Source: Tipula vernalis (taxonomy: Eukaryota; Arthropoda; Insecta; Diptera; Tipulidae). From it: a stretch of 64,000 nucleotides of DNA. Position 1 is the stretch's first letter, and the number at the start of each line of letters is the position of its first letter. Below the pieces are notes generated by a model, which saw nothing but the letters and a program-made list of their open reading frames with translations, was not told where the DNA came from and ran no database searches. Shown here in pieces: positions 1 to 10,891 of this stretch. The DNA is taken from NCBI GenBank assembly GCA_958295665.1, contig OY282558.1, positions 310,592,092-310,656,091 on the forward strand, read 5' to 3'. A program made the translations under genes and the position numbers.

Positions 1-756
1 TGTTGAATTACAGATAAAATAAATTGATGTTTTGGTTGTTATCACCTAACCTTAACCTAATCCGAAAAAGTTATGAGGATAAGTTGAGCAAAGATTAAAA
101 AATTAAGCTTCAGGAATTCACTCGAGCTGTTCGATCACATCATGGAAATCTGTAAAATCATTCCAGTGTAGTATTGTCGAACATTAGTAGCCAGTTTCTC
201 GAGACGTTGTGGGGCGATTCTGAACAAAATAAAGACTCCCCCTAATTAATTGAGCACGAGTTTTACGGGTCGCAAAATCCGTGAACCCTAGGCACGTATC
301 TACCTATAGTGTGCGTTTGCGAAGCTAACTAACGCATAGCTAGAAAAATTGCCTTCTGAAGAACTCATAAATTCGTCGTCAATACAGCACCAATAAATTA
401 TTGGTAGATTAGAAACACCCACAAATAAAACAGGATCATTGTCATTAATAACGGCAGAACGACATCGTTAATAAATTCCATAAATCCTGGCTAAACACCA
501 TTTGACTTTAAATTCAGGTTAATTTGATCAAATTTCAAGGTCATTATTCACCGCAATAATGACAGCACCATCAGTGGGATGGAAATTGTTAGGCTCTCGG
601 TCACGACGGAACCCGGAGTAGCCTAGACCTAAAATATGCATTTAACAAGGGTTCCGATAGCACGACAATGTCGTAATCATAACATAATAGTGATGAGTAA
701 ATTGTATGGACTTTGGAATACATTCCGCTGTTGTTGTGGTAAGCCGATAAAAAAAA
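1..756. other. No gene seen; unique AT-rich DNA
   Basis: Frequent stops in all frames and no recognisable protein, RNA or repeat structure. The base composition is less extreme than in the tracts at 21-23.7 and 54-58.7 kb. Confidence 0.5.
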
Positions 757-1325
757 TTAAAAGAAAGTAACAGAAACAACGATAGTCATTTCCGATGTAC
801 TTTTCGATGCTGAATTTGAATCTGGCCGCAGAATTGAATTATCACATCAGGATTTTGGGTTAAACTAACCTAAAGTGGAAAAAATGCTGTTTTTATGAGG
901 TTTCAATATTTTACTGTATTGTTTTACTGTAAAGGTTCTATCATAAAGTACCAATCATCCCCTTTCATTTCCAATTTTAAACATCTAAATAAATTTGTCT
1001 ATTACCGAGATATCGTAAATCAAAGAATTAAGAATTTTGTATGAATTTATATGTCACACACCTTAACGCGAATTTATTATTGCGCACATTATTTGATTTA
1101 CGATATGTCGGTAATAGATAAAGATATTTAGATGTTTTAAATTGTTGAAATTCCCTAACAATACAGTAAAAATTGAAAACAGATAAAAACAGCATTTTTT
1201 GCACTCTAAGGTTAGGTTATCCCAAAATCCTAACGTGGCAAGCCAATTCTGCGATCAGATTCAGATTCAGCATCGAAAAGTACGTCGTAAATGACTATCC
1301 GTGTTTCTGTTACTTTTTCTTTGAC
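757..1325. repeat. Foldback element / long inverted repeat (MITE-like)
   Basis: The segment beginning AAGAAAGTAACAGAAAC near 761 returns in reverse complement ending near 1324. Pairing continues inwards through shared blocks such as TACTTTTCGATGCTGAAT, AGGATTTTGGG, AAAATGCTGTTTTTAT and TATCGTAAATCAAA. The arms are roughly 757-1026 and 1090-1325, with a spacer of about 65 bases. The left arm carries an extra block of some 30 bases around 900-960. There is no coding potential. Arm divergence is low enough to suggest a moderately old foldback or MITE insertion. I could not define a target duplication or assign a superfamily. Confidence 0.75.
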
Positions 1326-4104
1326 GACCAGTGATTGTTAGATTTAATGGCCAACAGGTTAAGTTCTAAAAAAACCATATTCTTCTCAAAAAGGTTCTAC
1401 TGTTTAATTGCCCTCATAAATTCCAGTTCTTTCTGTACTGTGTAATATGTACGGACTAATTTTGAGAGGCTCAAGTTCAAGCATTTCACTTTAAAACTTT
1501 AAAATGAGGACGATGCTTTTATTATGTTTTACTTTCAATTATGTTGTAAGGATAATCTCTTACAGAATTATGACTTTTTACACAATTCCGATGTTTTCGA
1601 CCAATTCGTTCGTTTAATGGCTTATTTATCCAAATATCATCATAAATTAAATTTTAAGCGTAAGAAGTAGGTATACGATATTTGGTAAATTTCAACTGCT
1701 TCACACCATTAAGCAGAGATGTGATTTAACGAAGGTTGAAATTTATAACATAAAAAATTTAAAATTACCAAATTTTCATTAAAGAAATTGCGGTTTTATC
1801 TTTTATCGGCCGAGAAGATTGAAATTCCGCCGACAAAATATAAAAATGTATTTTTTTTAATGACATTTTAAATTTGTGAAAAATTAGAACTACCGATTCA
1901 AAATGCCGGACTGGCGTATTCCCTTGGGGCAAGGCCTTAAGAGATAGACAATTTTTGTTGTTTGAAATTAATAAATATTAACTGACAAATTAATACTGGC
2001 CGCTGAATTTGCTATAGTCGAAATAATTTAAGATTTCAAAATTTTTCCAGAGTCCGCATTTCTGATCGATAGCTTCTTTAACGTTTATATATTTGCGATC
2101 AGCATTCAAAGCTATTCGAAAGAAAATATTTTTTTTTGTAACAATAATTGGAAAGTCACAACTTTTTACGAAACATCTTCTTTACGGTAAACAATTTTGA
2201 ACAGCTCAAACTTTAAACTATACTTCATCTGTTCTAAGACTTCCAAAATTCAGCAGTTTCTAGTATGTAATTACCACATATACTCAAAAAAGAGAGCAAA
2301 AACATAAAATTCATATCACAGATCTGAAATCCCATCAGTAGCGTGTTAAGTGAGGAAATTTTACTATGTTTCTGAAAAACGGTGATTAAAAAACCATTTT
2401 AAGCAACGTTTTTGGCGCGTTTTGTAAGCCGTGTTTTAACGAAATCGTGTTATAAAGTATACAGTGCCATATGAGGGTTACCGTATGTTTAGTTTTTAGA
2501 GTCGTACGTTAGATATAATAACATACTGATCATTTGCTAACTTTGTATTGTATTGAATTTGTATAAGCAGTGTAGAGCCGAAACAGATTTCGCCAAATTT
2601 GTTTATTAATCGATTTTAGAAGTCACATGTATTTTTAAATAATATACGGCTAGTCCCCAAAAGTGTGCCACAGATATTGAACTTTTAACTAATATAAAGT
2701 CCCTTTTGGCGTGTGTCTAATGGTAGGTCAGGTTGGAAAGACGTGTCTAGATTGTTTATCAAGCGAAAAGGTTAGACCTGTTTTGAACAGGGGAAGGATG
2801 AAATTTTATACTATTAGTAATTTCAAAGTCACTTGATGATGCGATGAGCGGGAGACAGCGGTTGACATTTTCAGGATTTCGGCCATGTTTCGCACATTAA
2901 ATTTCGTATAGGCCCTCAAGGCTACGAGAAATGAGAATATTTCATCCGTATATTTTTAATCGGAAAATTAAAATATGGTGCTTGATGTACAACATTATGG
3001 TCTATAAAATGTGACAAAATTTGATCCTAATATTTTTTGCCATCAAAATTGTTTTCCACATCGCTTGTTAAAAATAAACATAAAATTATGTCTAGAATAT
3101 ACTTTTTTGCCGCCCGTAGTCTATGAGCTTGCTGCCCCATAAACTTTTAGGTACTGTTACGCTACGATGAATAAAAGCATTTTCTAAATATTTTGTAGAT
3201 TTTATTTGAATAGTAAAGTGTGATTGTATAGCAGAGAATTATGTTAGTTGCTTTCCATATTTAACGTTGCAAAGTATTCATAAGTACTTCTGACTACATC
3301 CAGCTAGACTTGTTAAATTTTATGTGTAAAGCTTGCATTTTAAATTTTGGCCGTCACCGTTACTAGGATATTTAGTACAATTTATATGTAAGAAACAGGT
3401 GAATCATTTTCTAACTTGCCATATTGCTCGTTCATTTTTTTCGATTAAATTTTATTTTCATAGCTAATTTTGTGTGCTCCATTTAGCATGTACTTATTTG
3501 TACTTTGCTACGTTAAAAGGAACGCAGCAATTAAATGCTTTCCAATCGACGAACAGCAAGCAGTAGCCAGCAAACCATTAGTAGAATGGTTTTTGTCTTT
3601 ACTAAATTATCTACTCTTATTGCTATTTTAACATGAGCAGTAAGAGGCAGTTGCGCACAACTTCGCCACTAGATGGTTGAGTGTCAATGTCTACGAGTAT
3701 CTATTATGATTTAGGTTATATGACTATAGATCATGTCTTCCGAGAAATTGAAGGTCGCACTATTTGCCGCTACTATCTTTCACAGTAAATAAGGCCTAGG
3801 CGTTTTATTGAAATAGAGCGCCCTGGGCGTTTGTTAAAAATTTCTAAACTTCACATAATTTATAACTATGACCAATTTTTTAACAAACACCCAATGATTT
3901 TTTGAAAATATTGAAACCTGCATTTATTTTTTTGGATCGAAAAAATATTTCCTGACCATTGAACGTCGAGGCTGGTAAGTTTCTCATTTGAATTGTAAAT
4001 TGGTTGTATTCGAATTGATTGTTAATATACAATAATTGTTAGCAAAATCTATGTGCTTCAATATTTTGACGATTTCTTTCTATATTCAAAGCTAAGAGCT
4101 AGGT
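1326..4104. other. No gene seen
   Basis: No frame stays open for a convincing length. The only structure noted is a short hairpin: GGGCGTTTGTTAAAAA at 3825-3840 is answered by TTTTTTAACAAACACCC at about 3876-3892. No known repeat recognised. Confidence 0.45.
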
Positions 4105-4255
4105 TTATTCTGAATATGACACGAATTCGAATGTATATAAAATTCGTATTTGATTTATATAAGAAACAAGCGAATCTGCTTCAATTCTGATTTAATTCGA
4201 ATATGAATCTTATATACAAGCGAATTCGTATCGAATTCTGGTGTTTCTTTTTCGA
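4105..4255. repeat. Imperfect palindrome built of GAATTCG-type words
   Basis: Left words CACGAATTCGAATGTATATA and AAATTCGTATTTGA are echoed in reverse complement by TCGAATATGAATC and TATACAAGCGAATTCGTAT further right. The arms are about 50-60 bases and imperfect. It could be a decayed MITE end or a chance AT-rich foldback. Confidence 0.35.
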
Positions 4256-4535
4256 TTATTAACAATTCCGATTATTATGCTGAAAATAAATTTCAAAATT
4301 AAACTTAATTCTCCTTATACACAACTTGGTAAATCATCAAGTAAATACTAAAATTGTAGAGCCCGTGAAGTTTCTGACAAAAAATGAAAACGTATACGTA
4401 TACGATTCCAATAAGAATAATTAAACTTTATAGGATTCCAATTAAAATGTAAATGTATTAGTAATTTTCACTAAACCTTTTGAGTATTTTCTATTATGGC
4501 CAAAATAAAAATCACTCCCATGCATTTGTGAAAAA

Positions 4536-4815
4536 TTCGGCTATATAGGTCATATAAGCCGAGGTATAGGACACATCATCCAGAAGAAGTTTTACCAAAC
4601 GGAGGATTTGGAATCTTGCTAATGGCAGTTTTATACTTAAAATATTGAGTATTTTCTATTGGGGGCCCATTAACAAGCACTGGCAGAGATTTGGGCAGGG
4701 TTCGGCTATATAGGTCATATAAACCAAGGTATGGGGTACATTATCCAGAAGAAGTTTTTTCGAAACGGAGGATTTGGAATCTTGTTAATAGCCGTTTTGC
4801 ATTTAAAATCATGTA
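4536..4815 (+). repeat. Left inverted arm, two tandem units of about 165 bp
   Basis: TTCGGCTATATAGGTCATAT occurs at 4536 and again at 4701. It is followed each time by CCAGAAGAAGTTTT and GGAGGATTTGGAATCTTG. The second unit runs directly into the peptidase-like reading frame. Confidence 0.7.
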
Positions 4816-5441
4816 ATACCTGCGCGTTTGACTCTCTAAATCAAATACTTTACTGCATTGCATTGGATTCCACGTTACATAATCGTATTCCAAACATCAC
4901 CAATAACCTATTTACAATTTATAGTTCAGCTAGAGAGGTAAGGTTTCGGAAGAAATATTTACGAGAAAAGGACAGACAGATCTGTTATTAGAATGCTTTT
5001 AGTCCCGAATTTAGCGAAATGGCAGTATTACCTCATTAAATTCACAATGTAACATTACCGATTTAATTGAGTTTAATTTTTTAAGGACATGCAGTTTTGA
5101 AATATATTGTCAAAAAGATGAAAACCTATTATTATTTACCAATCGATAATTCATCATTCATACAAGAGGATTTTAAACAAATAACAGCAAAAATGAAATA
5201 TCCCAAATCAAAATGTGATATACAAAATTCAATCACAATTTTAAACGAAACACTCCATTTGAAAGGTGTAATAAATTATATTTTTCCACCGGCGGTTGGA
5301 GCAATCGGACACTACACGTGTTACGTAAAACGACAGAATGATTTGTGGCATTTATATAATGATTTATTAAATTCTGGATCAACGGAAAAATCAACCGCAA
5401 CTGTGAACCCATACACCCTAATCTATGTATCACAGTATTAG
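4797..5441 (+). pseudogene. C19-like (ubiquitin-specific-protease-like) cysteine peptidase remnant
   Basis: Two open segments in the same frame, 4797-4991 and 5097-5441, carry the two hallmark boxes of C19 deubiquitinases. The first has NTCAFDSLNQIL, matching the Cys box pattern N-T-C-x3-S-x2-Q, with the candidate catalytic Cys at 4821-4823. The second has GHYTCYVKR then W-x2-Y-N-D, matching the His box G-H-Y...W..Y.D, with His at 5310-5312. The Cys-His spacing of about 163 residues is short for the family. Several stops lie between the segments (4989-5096), so it is either broken or interrupted by an intron I could not define. It lies between inverted repeat arms, so it is probably element-borne. 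The peptidase class is inferred from motifs only. Confidence 0.55.
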
Positions 5442-5669
5442 TGCTACTAAACTTCAATTACATCCGATCAATAAAAATCAGCAAAACCAAATTATTAGAA
5501 AAGTTTATTAAATAAAAAAATTCTAAACTTAAATTTCCATTTTTGATTTATATTTACTTTTTTCTCTGTACGTATAAGTGTGATAACTGTTCATCGCTGG
5601 TATGGAGCTGTTCAACATTGGTGGTTCGAAAATCATGGAATTTCAGATGAAAACAAATTAAGTCATTCA

Positions 5670-6090
5670 TGAAGCCGAATCTTTGCCCTCCTGCCCCATA
5701 CCTTGGCTTATATGACCTATATAGACGAACCTTGCCCAAATCTCTGGCAGTGCTTGTTAATGGGCCCCCAATAGAAAATACTCAATATTTTAAGTTCAAA
5801 ACGGCCATTAACAAGATTCCAAATCCTCCGTTTCGAAAAAACTTTTTCTTCTGAGCTTTACATGCCATTAACAAGATTCCAAATCGTTCGTTGAGAAAAA
5901 ACTTTTTTTGGATAATGTGCTCCATACTTTGGCTTTTGTGACATATATAGCCGAACCTTGCCCAAATCTCTGGCAGTGCTTGTTAATGGGCCCCAATAGA
6001 AAATACTCAATATTTTAAGTGCAAAACGGCCATTAACAAGATTCCAAATCCTCCGTTTCGAAAAAACTTTTTCTTCTGAGCTTTACATGT
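5670..6090 (-). repeat. Right inverted arm, tandem units
   Basis: The reverse complement of the left-arm unit appears twice; CGAACCTTGCCCAAATCTCT occurs near 5726 and 5952. An extra partial copy of CCATTAACAAGATTCCAAAT at 5865 shows that local duplication has continued. Both units end in TTTTTCTTCTGAGCTTTACA. Confidence 0.7.
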
Positions 6091-6095
6091 AAATA

Positions 6096-6959
6096 CTCAT
6101 TCAATTACGTTTTAATGGGAATTTAAAACCATTTTTTCAGTTTGGATGTGTCTTGTTTGGAATCAAATAATTACGTTTAAATTATTTGTTAGAAACTTAA
6201 CAGAAAGAAATCACTCAGTTTATTCCAATAAGAATTTTGTTTTGAGTATTTCTAAATATCGAATAAATTCGCGAAAACGATTTTTTTTGGAGATTTTTAA
6301 AATAAGAAAATTTTTGCCACATTCGAATAAAACGCTCAGGCGTTATTTACGTAGGAAAGAATTTGGTATCTCATCTAATTATTTGTTTTATATTCACAAA
6401 AGTAAATTTATAAAATTCTTAACAGTTAAGCAGTTAAAACCAAATTGATCAAAACTAGGGTGGTGAAATATATTTAGCTTAACCGGATAACCGGGTCGTT
6501 TTAATTATCCGAAAAACCGGACACTAAAATGACGAATAGTTATGGACAAACCTATAATATTAAAACAAATCTGTTCCTTAAAGATTGCCATTTTTCCTAA
6601 AAGCATCCTAAAAGCAAGCCGATATGAAATATCATCTTAAACGACTTAATATTACTGTACAAACAATAAATTAATCCGTTACTGCTACGAATATACATGA
6701 ACCAGTTGCTACAGACGGCCTGGATTTTCAATTCATCAAATTGCAAATTCGGAAGCTATTAGATTCCAAAGGTTTCGTACATCCAACAAGTGACACAACA
6801 ATAGGGGAAAACAATTTTTCATGTTATGATATTATGAAAACCGAAAAACTCTGGATAGCTAAAGAAATATTAAACACAATAAATTTTGCATTACGACAGA
6901 TGAATGGACATAAAACTATTACAATATTTAAATATAACATTGCTTGGTACGTATTTTAG
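6096..6959. other. Unassigned region; one 100-codon frame without similarity
   Basis: Positions 6146-6448 (+) stay open for 100 codons (basic, aromatic-rich), but no domain is recognised and the composition is that of AT-rich noise. ACTAGGGTGGTGAAATAT at 6457 resembles the end of some hAT elements, but no matching inverted end was found to the right. Positions 6741-6959 are open for 72 codons and might be the N-terminal part of the hAT remnant that follows; this is unproven. Confidence 0.3.
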
Positions 6960-7640
6960 TCGTGTACTTCTACTTGCTGCACATGTGTTGGAGACAAACT
7001 TGAAGAATTTAGTTTAAACCTTAGTACCGACATAGTGGCTTCGACCATAATGCGGCTTCAAACGTGACAAAATATGGCAATGAAATTATTTGTGAAAGCC
7101 ACCTGTGCCAATATCATCGCGCCCATTTGGCCATTATGGACATGTTTTATAAAAGAAAAACTGAATTTTCTAAGCAAAAGGACAAATCTAATATGATCGA
7201 ACATGATTATGAACCTAAAATTGATGATGAAGAAAGTGACGAATGCAATGAAGATGACGTTCGAGAAGTCGAGGATGAAGTAAAAAACGATAATGTAATT
7301 TTTAATCATTTTATTGCAAAATAAATTTCGAATGATATGAAAGTTAAATCAAACCACTTGTCCAACTCTAAAACAATCACTGAAGAAGCACTTATTGAAA
7401 CAAGAAAAATCAGGTTACAAAAATAAAATATCCAATTAAATTTCCATTTAGACTGTGACTGACACTTTGAAACTCGATAGTGACAATGATTGAAAGGTTC
7501 CTCCAAGTAAAAAATTGTATTAGAAGTACGTTGTGTGATCTTAGCATTTTGTCCAATTATTATTTTAATAGGAATATTTAAATTTTAGAACACTTAAGTT
7601 GGCAGTGAAAGAGTTAAGTAAAGATAGTGCAGATATTTTT
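6960..7640 (+). pseudogene. hAT-family transposase remnant
   Basis: Translated pieces in shifting frames follow the order of the hAT catalytic region. First comes KLEEFSLNLSTDIVAST (about 7000-7045). Next, after a disrupted D-G-A-S position, is NVTKYGNEIICESHLCQYHR followed by AHLAIMDMFYKR (7058-7160). An acidic Asp/Glu-rich segment follows (7200-7300). Then comes NSIVTMIERFLQVKNCIRS (about 7462-7520), which corresponds to the conserved T-R-W-N-S block, and LKLAVKELSKDSADI (about 7585-7630). The family encodes a cut-and-paste nuclease with an RNase H-like fold. At least three frame changes and several stops show it is dead. The C-terminal hAT dimerisation domain is not seen. Confidence 0.6.
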
Positions 7641-8729
7641 TATTTCGGAAGGAGCACATAAATTTTTATTCGATAAACTTTGAGAAACAAATACAAATTT
7701 GAGCAAGAAAACGTGGCCATTTTTAAAAAATCGTATGAATGAACACCCATTAAAGCCTGGAAAATTAAGCCCAATGGAAGAGTAATATTACGTTAAAAAT
7801 AACGGTACTGTTTTGGAACTAATTTATGTAATATATAAATAGTAAAATATTTGGGGTAAGTCTAGAAAGCCGAACAGTACACTTAAAAAATATTAAACTT
7901 TTGTTATACAACAGCCATTGTCATTACTCAATAACATTTTGTGGGGTATTTGTTAAGCTGAAATCCACCAGTGCGGATAAGTTAATGTAGACACTAATGT
8001 CACCGATTCTGGTACCGAAACCAATATACTAATAAATAGTTCAGTCATTTAAAATTCTTCGATTTCTGCCAAAACCTTTGCCTAAGTGGCATTATCTTCA
8101 ATGTATTCCGGTGTTGTAATGAATACAGTTAATAAAAAACATTTTTAATATTAGCATGCCAAGCCGTTTTATGGTATCAGATATTTTCTATAGGCAAATT
8201 TTAAGGTCAATACACTTGTACCGATGGTATGGCTGCACCTATCCAAATTGGATCATGATATTACTGAAAATGATATTCGTCCGATTAAGAATTTCAAAAC
8301 CGAGAGAGTTTATCGGCTGTAAATTTAATTTTAGGGATGTGCACAATCCTAAAACAATGTGGAGCAATTTAAAAAAATTGGTGAGTATTTCATGTATACA
8401 CATAAGTTAACTGATTGCCAGTTGACTTTTCTGCTGATGGCATTTCGCCTTTACACGATTTTCATTTTATTTGTTCTGATAGATTGCTTTTATATTTGAC
8501 TATGTCGATGAACTTATACGGAATGCAATTCGTACAGTTAAGTCGGTTTCGATGGCATGCGACATGGTACATTTGAAGCTATATTAAAATTATTTATTGA
8601 TTTGGTTCAGTCATCATTTATTAATGATTAACCGCAGTACTTGACGAAATCAGTATTTTCTAATTTGTAGAAATGTGGCTTCGATTATTTCCCTACCTAT
8701 ATTAAAACAATGTAATTTCCAATATTTGT
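7641..8729. other. No identifiable gene
   Basis: The part nearest 7640 may include further hAT debris. Positions 8156-8410 (+) are open for 84 codons, but nothing in the translation is recognisable. Stops are frequent elsewhere. Confidence 0.35.
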
Positions 8730-9130
8730 GACATTCGCCCGATAAGTCTTTTGCCTGGGGTCCTGGACAAAATTACACAATTAAAAATTCGTGAACTTTA
8801 ATTTTCTAGATACAAAAATTCCAATCTATATACAAATTCGGCCATTAATTAAAAATTGGTTGGAAATCGCCGAGGTTCCATTTTAGTCCTGTTAGAGTTT
8901 TCTAAATTTTTTGATTGTATTAATCATACCTTGTTGATTCAACAGCTACAGTTGTACTAGAATGTTGTATTTGAGTAGTCAGAAAGAATTCCTATATATC
9001 ATGATGACGATCTCTCTGTCATAAGTGATGAAATATTGTTGCGGTTCCGCAAGGATCAATTAATAAAAGAACCTTTACTATTTCCTTCCATATAAATGGT
9101 CTACCGTTGTCGATGTAAATTCCACTTGAG
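8730..9130 (+). pseudogene. LINE reverse-transcriptase fragment (Jockey/CR1-like)
   Basis: Pieces in different frames match non-LTR RT blocks in order: DIRPISLLPGVLDKI (8730), VLLEFSKFFDCINHTLLIQQL in part (about 8885-8950), equivalent to the L-x-D-F-S-K-A-F-D motif with the first Asp changed to Glu, and VPQGS (about 9042). No full frame survives. It codes on the plus strand, whereas the YADD-like block just to the right is on the minus strand. Confidence 0.5.
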
Positions 9131-9234
9131 CTCTGAAGTCAATAAAAATCCGTATTTGGGTCTAATTCGATTCGTCGATATGACGCAAATTAGCTTCCCT
9201 CTGTAAATTCGCAATATTTTCGATTTAGGCGAAT

Positions 9235-9447
9235 TCAAAACAAGATTATTGGAATTAGTCCAGTTTGATATTTAGAGTAAATCTTAATATAATAGTTAAC
9301 TGATTCAGAAGCAGTATTCAAGTGAATTTGAAAATCGCCGGCATACAGACCGTAATCGCATTGTGAGAAAACTTTAGCGATATCCCCCGTGAGATATGAA
9401 CCCAGTGTAATACTACGCTCAGTCACAACAGTTATGCAAGCGATCAT
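9235..9447 (-). pseudogene. LINE RT fragment with degenerate YADD box, opposite strand
   Basis: A 70-codon frame reads CDYGLYAGDFQIHLNTASES, which resembles the Y-A-D-D active-site region of Jockey/CR1-type reverse transcriptases with the first Asp replaced by Gly (YAGD). It is inverted relative to the upstream RT blocks at 8730-9130. Either the source LINE was rearranged or two insertions lie side by side. The match is short, so the call is tentative. Confidence 0.35.
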
Positions 9448-10879
9448 GCAGTACGTTATGCAAGAGATTAGTTAGATAATTATGAACGGAATTTTACAGC
9501 TTCGTCTAAAAAATGAAAACACAAACTTTAAATTCAGTTAACAAAATATTGTGACCTATAGTGCATCAAATGCTTTAGTAATTCATATCTAAAGCACTCG
9601 AAATTTAATCGGTAATTTTTAACAAAGATTAATTCGTACTATGTTTTGTTCTGAAACCAGATTGTATCGGAATCAATAGTTTTTGTTTTATGAGCCAATA
9701 AATTATGTTCTTGTTCATTATGATTTCGGGAGCGCGCATAGATAACATGGGATGCACACCAATTGTTCTCATATATTACCAAGAAATTTGCGATGCGAAC
9801 ATTTGGATATAAGGAAGACTTTCAAAATTTTCCACTGGAATGGAGAAACTGAATTAACGATACAGGCATTAATTGACCAATTTATCTCAAGAATAATGGT
9901 CAAATTAATTTTATGCATTTTAATGGAATACTGACATCAACCATGGAATTAGATCTAAAAGAGCCGATTGCTAAGATGACAAAACCGGTGCACTATCAAT
10001 TATAGAATTGAAGAAGTCGTACTCGGAAGTTATTTACAAAAACCGAATTTACAAAAAATATATAGTATTCACTTCATTCGCTGAGAACAAGGGCGCAAGC
10101 GGATATTTTTCGAAAGACCGAGGTGGAGAACATTAGTCCACAACTTCCGTGGAGGTAAACTTACCGTATACGTAGCTACAACTTACATGTTCTGATAGGC
10201 GTTTTAATAATATGTATGGAGCGAAGTTAGTTAATTACCCCCTTGAAACTACTAATAGCTCTCCAAGCTCAATACGAATTTTCTCGAACAACAATTGTAT
10301 TTTGAATACCTAAGTTGAACCAGATTGGAATAGTGCCCTTGTTTTAACAAAATTTATTTTTGCAAAGTGCTTGTTAAACAAGTAACGTATAAAGAAATTG
10401 AAAATCGAAACCTTCTCGTTAACTAAAGCACTATCGAAAAATGATCCCCAATTTAAATTCAAACAGTCTGCACACAAAGAACCATGTTTTAGATTTCTTT
10501 AGGAATTGATAGGTAAACGAAACATCTAAATCAGGACCTCTGAATTACTCAAGACATGATCAAACATAGAATAGTCTAACTGCACAATTTTTCAATCTGG
10601 CTTCCATCCAGAACGATAGCAAATAGGCACTAGGATGAAAGTCGAGTTAAAATGAGTCAACTTGAGTCAATGAGTAGCATTTGAATTAAATTTTAACATG
10701 TTAAAAGTAAAGTCGCCGGAAATTTGTTACGAGTGAACGACCAATATGTTCAAAACAGGATAGGTGTCAGTGGATTAGGAAAGGTTGCTTTGCCATCATA
10801 CTTGAATGAGTTATCGACGATATTCCAATCAAAAACCAAATTCTCAGATTATTCAGAGGTTTTAGGCGATGCCTATTTT
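9448..10879. other. No identifiable gene
   Basis: Scattered short open stretches (for example 9752-9934 and about 9941-10060, the latter reading EPIAKMTKPVHYQL) look like decayed coding sequence but match no family I recognise. The portion next to 10880 may be the degraded 3' end of the LINE on the minus strand; no RNase H motif or poly-A tail is visible. Confidence 0.35.
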
Positions 10880-10891
10880 CCATTTTCATAA

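Larger units (their letters stand above)
4480..6095. mobile_element. Inverted-repeat element enclosing a peptidase-like gene
   Basis: Two related arms in opposite orientation flank a central region. The left arm (4536-4815) and right arm (5670-6090) share words such as GGAGGATTTGGAATCTTG, CACTGGCAGAGATTTGGGC and GAGTATTTTCTATTGGGG or their complements. Each arm is a tandem of two units, with period about 165 bases on the left and 226 on the right. The centre carries a decayed C19-like cysteine peptidase on the plus strand. The architecture is that of a foldback-type DNA element or of two inverted repeat copies that trapped a gene. No transposase is visible. The outer boundary and target duplication could not be fixed. 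Confidence 0.6.

Noticed and set aside
6146..6448. 100-codon plus-strand ORF as a gene
   Set aside because: No domain, homology or splice context; residue make-up is that expected of open AT-rich sequence.
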